This document shows positions 55,339-64,000 of a DNA stretch of 64,000 nt, piece after piece. Numbering within the stretch: position 1 is the stretch's first letter; each line of letters opens with the position of its first letter. Origin of the DNA: Pseudeuparius sepicola (taxonomy: Eukaryota; Arthropoda; Insecta; Coleoptera; Anthribidae); assembly GCA_963920635.1 (NCBI GenBank), contig OY987305.1, positions 20,298,876-20,362,875 of the forward strand, given 5' to 3'. The notes under the pieces were generated by a model. That model was not told where the DNA came from. It saw only the letters and a list, made by a program, of their open reading frames with translations, and made no database searches. The position numbers and the translations under genes are program-made.

Positions 55339-55716
55339 CGTATCGCGGAAAATCGCAGATGTTTGCGATTCGGGCAAGCCTTGCAGTCGCCGAAACTCGC
55401 GTTTTTCCTTCGGGTTCCGATTAAGCGGTTCGTCCTGCAACATCGTCTCCACCGTTAGACGACTCGGGCCAAGCAGCAACTGGGCTTCAACCAGGAGGGC
55501 AAGGACTGAGGTTCCGAAGAAGAAAAGGGCTAGCTACCAACGGTAAGAGCCATTTCCCTTCGTTGAACTATCCTATACTCTCTGCTGGGGCAAAGACTTA
55601 ATCTCACTAGGTTAAGAATTCAAATTCGAAAAACGATTTTTCACATTTTCAAATTTTGATTTTCTTTTAGGAAAACTTAATTTTAAGTAATTTTAGGAGC
55701 AAAAATTTAATTTTTT

Positions 55717-57454
55717 ATGAGTAATTCAGAAAGTGAAGAGGAGAACGAAAACGTAGGAAGGTTAGGTATCGATCACGATACAGATCTAGCAATTTTAGTT
55801 GATTTGTTTGGGCAAGTAAATCTTTCTACAATGAACAACCAGCAACAAAACCAAAATCAAAATGTTAATTATCAATTACTACGCATGTATATTGAAAATA
55901 TACCTCAATTTTCTGGTGATGTACATACTCTCGAAATTTTTATTGACAGTTGTAATTATCTTGTACAAACTTATACAAACCGAGCGATTCCTAATGATCC
56001 AATAAACAAATTTTTAATTCGTGCAATAATCGGAAAACTTGCTGGTAGGGCACTAACATTAATAGGGACAAGAACAGAACTTCAGACATGGGATGAAATT
56101 CGCAATGCTTTACGCTTAACTTTTGGAGATAATAGAAACATCGACTGTCTTGTTCAAGATTTGATAGTTTTACGACCGTTAAAAAATGAATCCCCTGTAA
56201 ATTTCGGATCTAGGATCCAAGATGCACATAGCTTAATTATTTCCAAATTAAATTCAAGCGACTTAGCACCAAATATGAAACAGTTACAATTGAATAATTA
56301 TAAACAACTAGCTTTAAAGACGTTTATAAGAGGTCTCACCGGCAGACTACAAGACATTGTGCGTATTAAAGACCCTGATAGTCTCGAAAATGCTATCGCG
56401 TTAGTAATTGAGGAACAAAATTTTCTCTATGCTCAAAATCGCCTTTTCTCCTCAATTCAACCTCAAAATAATATCCAAAAAATTCAAAGACCAATTCAGA
56501 CGCAAAACTATACCCAAAATATCCCAAAACCTAATTTTTTCAATCCTCAGATGCAATTCCCAAATACCCCAAGGACAAACTTTTTCCAAAACCAACAAAT
56601 GACAAAAATATTACCACAACATGGCCAAGAGCGCTGGATAAATGTGGGTTCACGGTATTGCTCCTAAATAGCTTTATCCGTGTGACTTACTAATTGTCCT
56701 ACACTCACTGGGATTACTACGGTTTTCTAGGGTTTTCCGTAGTACTTGAGCGAATGCTATCCTAGTTCTATCGGGAAAAAAGTCGGCCCTAGCCGCAAAT
56801 GGCAACGAAGACAAAATAATAGTAATTGCCCCCCTCCCCCGCACAAGCATGTGGTTGCTTCTGGGGTACTCCTAGTTTGGAGTATTGTGAGGGTGAGAAT
56901 TATTATTATTATTATAACCCCAAAGATTTCCACAAAATAACCAATTTCCCAGAGGTCCTATAAACATGCCCCAACCAAGACAACTACAACAAAAGTATTT
57001 TACAAACCAACAAGTTTTCGGGTCAAAACAACCCCAAACCAACGTATTTAAATCAACCGGACGAACAACTAATGACAAACCAACCCCTATGTCAGTAAAC
57101 GAGACAATACCAAGTTTACGCCAACAAGTACCGCAACGTGTACCGAACTACTTCCAAAGTTCAGGTCCCAGAAACTTTATATCGGAAGAACTATATAATA
57201 TAGAAGACGACAACCCAATTTACGACCCCCAAAATTTATTTGTCGACGAAGAGAATTCATATTATTATATCCCTGAAGAATATAACCAAAATTCAAATCA
57301 AAATCTTTTTGAACATGACTATTCAAACCTCTATAATACGGAATATGAAAGTTATACTAGTTTACCAGAAAATTCAGAACATCTAGAGCAAATAAAAAAT
57401 GAAAATTCAAATGAAAATTTTCAGGAAACCAATGTCGTAGACAAAAGAAAATGA
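55717..57454 (+). pseudogene. gag: gag, interrupted by a SINE
   Basis: The structural protein frame starts at ATG 55717 (MSNSESEEENENVGRLG). The capsid-like region holds YIENIPQFSGDVHTLEIFID and LALKTFIRGLTGRLQDIV, followed by a Gln/Asn-rich tail. At 56620 a SINE enters and the frame closes at a stop in the insert (56665-56667). The frame resumes in the same phase after the second target duplication (from 56936) with an Asn/Pro/Gln-rich tail to a stop at 57452-57454. No zinc knuckle is visible, as in many errantiviruses. The stop overlaps the next ATG (57451). Confidence 0.8.
56620..56921 (+). mobile_element. SINE, about 302 bp, with 14-bp target duplication
   Basis: The insert is flanked by AAATATTACCACAA (56606-56619) and AAAGATTTCCACAA (56922-56935), which differ at two positions. 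The 5' part has A-box-like TGGCCAAGAGCGC and B-box-like GGGTTCACGG; the 3' end is an (ATT)n tail. This is the structure of a tRNA-derived SINE moved by LINE machinery. Removing one duplication plus the insert would leave the gag phase unchanged. Confidence 0.75.
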
Positions 57455-60400
57455 CAATAATTGATCTTAATAACATTCATACTAATATCTTACCCTATAT
57501 TGAGACTTATAACCCGAAATTTAAATTCTTAATTGATACGGGAGCTTCAAAATCAATAATAAATCCTTGTTTTGCAGAAAAATATTTCCCTAATACAATC
57601 TATCATGAAGACTTTCAAATAAAAACTTGTAACGGTACAAATAAATGTAGATTCAAAGCTGACATACCAATAAATGAACTTTTAGGTTCAAACGATCAGA
57701 TTACTTTCCACTTGTTTCAATTTCATGATTTTTTTGATGGATTACTAGGCTTCGAAGATATAAAAAGACTAAAGTTAATACCCAATTTTGACAAAAATAT
57801 TCTCTATAACGAAAATATCTGTATTAATATTTTTTATAGACACAATCAACAATCTAACTTATTTTCTATACAAGTCAACCCTCACGAAACATGTAAAGCG
57901 AAAATACCTGTTTCTGTAAATTCAGGAGATATCTATTTTCCAAGAAAAGACATTTCAAGAAATTGTTTTATTCCAGAAATTCTAACCACTGCTAAGAATG
58001 GTTATGCTATTGTCGAAATTCAAAATCATTCAGACGAAACAAAAGTCTTATCTCTAAATAAACCATTCACTACAGCTAGTTTTCAATAAATCAATAATGA
58101 TTACTCTCTTTTTAATATCGAACAAATTTTTAATAACAAAAAAAGCAAATCTAAACAAAAATATGATGTGAAAAATATAATACGATCCGATCATCTTAAT
58201 TCTGAAGAGAAAGAAAAAATTTTTAAAATCTGTCAAGAATTTTCAGATTTATTTTATAATACAGGAGAAAAACTTTCATTTACGAACAGAGTAAAACACG
58301 AAATAAAAACCACCGACGAGGTCCCTGTTCACACAAAGTCTTATAGGTATCCTTATGCCTTAAAAAATGAAGTTCAAAGACAAATAAAAAAAATGTTAGA
58401 TGACGAAATCATTAGACCTTCTTCAAGTCCATGGTCTTCACCAATCTGGATTGTCCCCAAGAAATCGGATGCCTCCGGACAAAAAAAAGTGGCGTATAGT
58501 AGTCGATTACAGGAAGATCAATGAAAAAACTATTGATGACCGATATCCAATTCCCAACATCAATGAAATTTTAGACAAGTTAGGCCGATGTACTTATTTT
58601 ACTACCCTTGATCTAGCTTCCGGCTTTCACCAAATAGAGATGCACCCCCAAAGTATAGAAAAAACAGCTTTTAGTGTAGACAACGGTCATTACGAATATA
58701 ATAGAATGCCATTTGGCCTAAAAAATGCGCCAGCCACATTTCAGCGTGTTATGGACGACATTCTAAGAGAACTCCAAGGAAAAGTTTGTTTAGTTTACAT
58801 TGATGACATCATAATATTTTCATCATCATTAGAAGAACATATTTCCAATCTCAAACTAGTTTTCAAAAAAATACGTGAATACAATCTTAAGATACAATTA
58901 GATAAGTGTGAATTCGTCAGCAAGGAAGTAGAATTCTTAGGACATATAATAACACCAGGCGGAATCAAACCAAACATAAAAAAAATCAGGCTATTCAAAA
59001 GTTTCCAATTCCTAAAACGGCAAAAGGAATAAAATAATTCCTAGGCTTAGTAGGTTATTATCGACAATTTATAAAAGACTTTGCAAAAATCACAAAACCT
59101 TTCACCAAATGTTTAAAAAAGGGAGAAAAGGTCATTCACAATGAATCTTTTATTAATGCTTTCGAGTTGTGCAAAAATATACTCACGAATGACCCAATTT
59201 TACAATATCCAGATTTTTCTAAACCATTTAACTTGACGACAGACGCCTCAAACTACGCTATAGGTGCAGTATTATCGCAAGGTACTGTAGGCCAAGATCT
59301 TCCAGTGGCATATGCTTCTCGTACACTTAATCCCGCAGAATGCAACTATTCAACTATCGAAAAGGAATTGTTAGCAATTGTCTGGGCCACAAATTACTTT
59401 AGACCTTACCTGTTTGGACACAAATTTAAAATCATCACTGACCACAAACCCCTTCAATGGCTATTTTCCCTTAAAGATCCCAGTTCACGTCTCGTTCGTT
59501 GGAGACTCAAACTTGAGGAATATCAATACGAAATAGTATATAAAAAAGGAAAATCAAATACCAACGCGGATGCACTCTCTCGAGTAGAAATAAATGCACT
59601 AGAAAATTCTTTAGAAAACGAATCAATAATAGCCAATTTAGGTGATTCAGAGGACGAAATTATTACCTTTTTAGAAAATTTAGATGAAGGAAACCTTCCG
59701 GAAATCTCAAGCGAAGATGTAAATGAAATTTTAGGAATTACCCCTAACGAAAAACCTGTTGAAAAACCAAAAATTAATATTATTTCCGATATACTTATTA
59801 GACCGGCATTCAATGTCCAAGAAAACGCTCCGAGAAATAATATAAACGAAACTGTCCATACAGCAGTCGAAGATCCTGTTTTACTAATGCCAATAACAGA
59901 AAAATCGGTAAACTCATACAAAAATCAAATAATTGTTTCTTCTAACAACAAGACACAACATAAATATGTAATTCGAAACAAACCATTTAACGAAAATAAA
60001 CGATTAACGGTATCTTTACCTCTCCAAAATTTCGAAAGTGAAACAATAGCTTTTATAAAAGAATACGTAGAAGATAAAAAAGTTTACTGTGTATATTTTA
60101 AAACTCCTAATATAATCCCAGAATTTTGCAACATTATCCAAAAGACATTCCAAAATTCTTCTTTTAAAATAATACAAAGTTCAACCTATTTAGAAGATAT
60201 TTATACTTTTGACGAACAACAAGAAAAACTAAAATATTATCATGAAGGTAAAGTTTGCCACAGAGGTATCAGTGAAATGGAAAATTCCCTAAAACGAAGA
60301 TATTACTGGCCAAAACAAAAAACTGATATAGAAAAATACGTAAATAATTGTGAAATTTGTCAGTTAGCTAAATACGACAGAAAACCCGCAGAAATAAAAT

Positions 60401-61308
60401 TTAATTTGACGCCCACTAGTACCAAACCTTTTGAAGTCATACATGTTGACACTTTTCAAATAGAAAACAATACATTTTTAACAATAATAGATTCATTCTC
60501 TCGTTATGCACAAGCATACAAAATAAGTGGAGCTTCAGCTGTAAACACCATTGATTGTTTCTTACAATTCGCAACACATCATGGTCTACCAAGAACCATT
60601 GTATCTGACAACGGATCAGAATTTAATAATACAACCGTAAAAGATTTTGTAAAACTTCACAAAATTAATATTCATTTTATTACTCCTAATAATTCTAATA
60701 GCAACAGTTTAGTTGAACGTTTACACTCTACATTAATTGAACACATAAGATGTTTAAGATTAACTGATAAAGAGAGTCGAATCGATAAACTCATGCTCTA
60801 CGCAATTTTGGCATATAATAATACAGTTCATTCAGTAACAAAACAAACTCCATATAACATTGTTAGTGGACATACTGATAGTTTTGACGCTTTCGATACT
60901 ACTTCTGAAATAATTATAAATGAATATGTTAACGAACATAAAAATAGAACACGTCTACTTTATGACAAAATTCATGAAATCAATCAATCTACAAAGGAAA
61001 AAATCATTCAAAAAAGAAACCAAAATCGCGAAGATCCTATAGAATATAATGAAAATGAATACGCTTACGAAAGAGTTCAAAACCGTTCAAAAATAAAACC
61101 CCATTTTAAAAAAGTAATCGTTCAGAAAAACTTAGGTATAAAAGCGAAATTACCACGCAAAATAATTCACAAAAAAAATTTAAAAAGACCAAGAAAACTG
61201 ACAGAAAAATCTTTATTACAGGACAGACATTCAGACAGACATGAGAAACCACCTGATGATCCTGATATCCCTGATCCTGATATCCCAGGTCCAAGTACAG
61301 GAAATTAA
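57451..61308 (+). pseudogene. pol: pol (protease, reverse transcriptase, RNase H, integrase), broken
   Basis: Protease: FLIDTGASKS with the catalytic Asp codon at 57535-57537. An in-frame stop (58087-58089) separates it from the reverse transcriptase, whose opening [15 protein letters not shown] is followed by a frameshift in an A run near 58488. The next frame has [37 protein letters not shown] and [10 protein letters not shown] (YIDD at 58796-58807). Another shift near 58990-59035 leads to FLGLVGYYR, RNase H (NLTTDASNYAIGAVLS, IITDHKPLQW) and integrase. Integrase keeps the HHCC zinc motif (about 60238-60363) and a DDE core: HVDTFQ, VSDNGSEF and VERLHSTL. Three lesions make it non-functional. 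The pol stop overlaps the env start by 68 bases. Confidence 0.85.
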
Positions 61309-62548
61309 AATAACGGATTTGAAAGATTCACCTGGAATCTTACCTTTTAGATTAGGAAATGCAAAGATCATAACTAGAAAACACACTTTTCTACATTATG
61401 TTCAAATTAAAGCCTTAAGTAACGAAATAAAAAATCTTAGATCGGTTCATAATGATTTAAACATTTCTATTTTTAAAGAAACACAATTTGTATTTTCTTC
61501 TAGCTTACGAAATAACTATGATAGTCTTAAACCTTTAATCTTAGAAATAGAAAGTAAATTTAATAACATAATATTTAAGAAAAATATAAATAAACGCAGT
61601 AAACGCGGACTTTTTAATGCTATAGGAACGGTAAATAAACGGTTTACTGGATCGCTTGATGCAAATGACGGTATTAGATACGACAACGCTATAAGAATAC
61701 TTGAGAAAAATCAACAGAAAATTGTATCAGAAGTAAACACACAAATTTCCTTATTCAAAAAATTAATTGATCACTACGGAACCTCAATTGAAACTATAAT
61801 TGATAATCAACGAAAAATTTCTGAATATTTAGAACGTTACCATGAATTAATAAAAAGAGAAACTGATATATTCTATAAATATACTGTATATTTAAGTATA
61901 CTTAATCAAATTTTTATCAATGCTAATGTAATAATTACTTTCCTAGACAACTTGGAAAATGCTATAACCTTTTCACGTTTACATACTATTCACCCTGATA
62001 TATTGAATATCGACGACTTACAAGAGATATTAACGGACTTAAAAACACATTATTCAGAAAACGAAATTATTAATATTAATTTTTATGATTGGTACTCTGT
62101 AATTAAAACAAGTAGTTATATTTCAAAAAATCAAATTGTTTTTGCCCTAGATGTCCCTTTAGTTCATCCAGATAATTTTGATTATTATCATTTATATCCT
62201 TTACCTTCTTCCAAAAATACCATAATTATTCCTTCCAAACCCTACATGGCTCTTAGTACTACTAGCTACCAATATATGGAAAATTCCTGCGAAGAAATAA
62301 ATGGAACTTATATTTGTCTACAAGAACGGTTAGAAGCAACTCCAAAAAAAGATTGCATAGCTGCACTAATTTCTGGCGAAGAACCAAGTTGTAACGTTAT
62401 GGAAGTTCAAACTCACAATCAAATAATTGAAAGAGTCAACGACGAATTTATAATTGTTGTCCCGAAAGAAGAATCGAAAATTAAATTGTTATGCAAAAAC
62501 ATGGAATATGCCATAATAAAGAAGATTGATCACAATGGCCGTTATTAG
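61241..62548 (+). pseudogene. env: env, errantivirus/baculovirus F-like, lacking the membrane anchor
   Basis: Envelope glycoprotein of the retroelement. A hydrophobic signal peptide is visible at the start (MILISLILISQVQ). A furin-type cleavage site, RSKRGLFN, lies at about residues 118-125, followed by a fusion-peptide-like stretch and a long heptad-rich helix. These are features of insect errantivirus env, which is related to baculovirus F proteins. The frame is open for 435 residues but stops after a cysteine-containing region, before any transmembrane segment; family members are usually longer and end in an anchor. No 3' LTR follows, so the end is truncated. Expression normally uses a spliced mRNA; no acceptor was identified. 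Confidence 0.75.
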
Positions 62549-63769
62549 CATTTGCGCAAAAAGCCTAAAAAAACTGCCATTGTGATAAATATTTCTAAAT
62601 AATTTTTGTCTCAAAATGTGAGTAATTACTTAGATTAAAATTTGTATTGACGAAAATTTAAAATTATGCGTGTTGCTCGCTACAGATCGAAAAAAGCCAT
62701 TTTATGGGTCAAAATGTTGAATCACCACGCACGTGGTGTACATTCAGTCGCATTCGTTCGTAGCTCAATAAACAAAAATAGATAAGCTTTCCTAGCTTGA
62801 TGAACAAAAGTAGGTAATAGATAAGCTTTCGTAGCTTGATAAAGCAAATAAACAAAAATATGTACATAAGTGTTGTCAGTTTGAGGTTGAGGTTACAACG
62901 GTGCAGATAGGCCCAACAATAACTTTCGGTAATCAAATAAGGTAAAACTACCTTACCTACTTATCTTGGTGTGACGGCAGATTCGATTACTCAAACGTAA
63001 CACCATACGTTTCCACACAACCAATCTTCGTCTCCAAAATCCTCCTAGCTGGGACTGGCAAACAACAACAGTACTGGTAAGTCAAAAGCCAAACAGTGTC
63101 GGCATCATAAAAAAATACCTTGCAGAACCACAGACTTGACCAACTTTGGGGATTATACAAAATCGCAGTAGGTAACAATATACGTATTTATACAGGGAGC
63201 ACGTAAAGGTTGGAATAAAATCGGTATAAAATGTTGTTCTGTTCGATTAAAAATTAAGCTTGCTTAAAAATGGAACTGAGCAAAAAATAAGTCCAACAAT
63301 GTAGGTACAGTCGCAGTGGCGGCGATAAGGATTCGCCCCCCCCCCCCGCCCAATTTTGCCAGGATGCATAGGTACATGTGGAAATAAAATATGGAAATAC
63401 CGAAATTTTGTCTAAGATGCTAAAGTTGGACTTCAGTGCCTTGGTCCATAAATAACTATTTTACAACTTTTTTACTTTTTTTACAGTTTTTCACTACCTA
63501 TCTATATTGTCTTTGTCAAAGTCCCCCTAGATGACGCCCGAATAAATCAAACAAATCGATGGATGCAAATTGCTTTTTGTTGATTATTTCTGTTTTACAC
63601 TGACAATTTGTTCATGACATGAAGTCATCATGAAGAAATTTATGCAGTGTAACCCTTATTTTTTTTTATCCGAATTTAGCCGGTTTTTTTCTAAGGGTAG
63701 GTCACAAAAAAACTTTTATTTTGGCGCGAAGTTTCAGGTCTTAATCTCAATTCTCAAGGCCTATTACGA
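62549..63769. other. No gene; small repeats and terminus-like strings
   Basis: AGATAAGCTTTC(C/G)TAGCTTGAT occurs twice (about 62780 and 62818), a small tandem duplication. CACCACGCACGTGGTG near 62722 is a near-palindrome with an E-box-like core. A lone TA-CAGGGAGCACG terminus-like string is at about 63190. CAGTGGCGGCG followed by a C run (about 63314-63350) resembles a hAT-type MITE end without a partner. Confidence 0.4.
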
Positions 63770-64000
63770 TTTTTTCTAGTAAAAAAAGACGAAAATCATT
63801 TAGCGATTTTTTTATTTAAAATCTGACACTACAGCGTTAAACAGGACACCCCAAAACTCCCATATACTAAATTTGAATAAAAAATATCTGCAGGTTGTCA
63901 AAGTTGAGAAAAATGGGAATTTCAAAGGCATCTGGCAAGCCAAGTGTGCCATGGAATCCCCTCAAAATAGTTGAATGGTCAACAGGACGGCTCAAAGAGT
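63770..64000. mobile_element. Foldback MITE family A, copy 4, cut by the window end
   Basis: Shares TTTAGCGATTTTTTTATTTA and GTGTGCCATGGAATCCCCTC with the left arms of copies 1 and 2, in the same order. Its outermost left end is missing or diverged. The right arm would lie beyond the window. Confidence 0.75.

Larger units (their letters stand above)
55124..62548 (+). mobile_element. Errantivirus-like Ty3/gypsy element, 3'-truncated
   Basis: Order: 5' LTR, tRNA-Ser primer-binding site, gag, pol and env, all on the plus strand. gag is split by a SINE, pol has at least three breaks, and env stops short. No copy of the 5' LTR occurs after env, so the 3' end is missing. LTR retrotransposons with an env gene and tRNA-Ser priming belong with insect errantiviruses of the 17.6/297 group (established knowledge). 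It cannot be autonomous as it stands. Confidence 0.85.

Noticed and set aside
62549..63200. A 3' LTR of the errantivirus-like element
   Set aside because: No stretch matches the 5' LTR at 55124-55320; the element is treated as 3'-truncated.
1..64000. Bacterial or phage origin, or a biosynthetic or defence operon
   Set aside because: No ribosome-binding sites, operons or prokaryotic families; all identified proteins are animal transposon types and introns are present.

Overview
This looks like repeat-dominated insect nuclear DNA. It is A+T-rich (about two thirds by eye) and has no operons or bacterial-style gene packing. Almost everything recognisable is an animal transposon: mariner/DUF4817-type, Tc1, pogo/Tigger and hAT transposases, non-LTR retrotransposon pieces, a SINE, and an errantivirus-like Ty3 element primed by tRNA-Ser. 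Short TACCTA-like strings recall aphids or moths, but I cannot fix the order.

Layout. 0.2-5.7 kb: a hAT-type MITE, then an old palindromic element containing a young, nearly intact DUF4817-type transposon (2446-5102) with about 695-bp terminal inverted repeats (TIRs). 6-14 kb: a GC-rich island and a run of TA-flanked MITEs whose ends read CAGGG(T)G. 14-18 kb: a LINE reverse-transcriptase relic abutting a long-TIR element, one arm of which is split by a 1.25-kb foldback MITE; the other arm preserves the empty site. 18.5-27.2 kb: a segment bounded by pogo-like ends. It holds a GC-rich degenerate tandem repeat, a LINE tail, a 739-bp palindrome, and a decayed pogo/Tigger transposase flanked by four minisatellite blocks in alternating orientation. 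27-35 kb: a LINE endonuclease relic, two fragments of one unidentified protein family, a CpG-rich island and a transposase relic. 35.3-39.6 kb: a 4.2-kb imperfect palindrome carrying an intron-containing cysteine-rich gene, with a mini-element nearby that holds a copy of part of that gene. 39.7-40.2 kb: a CpG island with what looks like the first coding exon of a host gene. 41-46.7 kb: a long-TIR element with a nested foldback MITE, a 121-bp tandem array with a higher-order duplication, and a hAT pseudogene. 47-52 kb: small MITEs and an intact Tc1 transposase ORF. 52-55.1 kb: a nearly perfect 1.1-kb tandem duplication leading into a transposon with an internally deleted transposase. 55.1-62.5 kb: the errantivirus-like element (LTR, PBS, gag split by a SINE, broken pol, env truncated before any membrane anchor, no 3' LTR). 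The window ends inside another foldback MITE copy.

The genes do not form a pathway. The likely autonomous sequences are the DUF4817-type element and possibly the Tc1 ORF. Many MITEs share TA targets and CAGGGTG ends with the DUF4817-type elements and are probably mobilised by that group (inference). The two points most worth following are the cysteine-rich gene inside the 35-39 kb palindrome and the minisatellite blocks around the pogo transposase. All coordinates were read by eye; boundaries of diverged repeats may be off by tens of bases.
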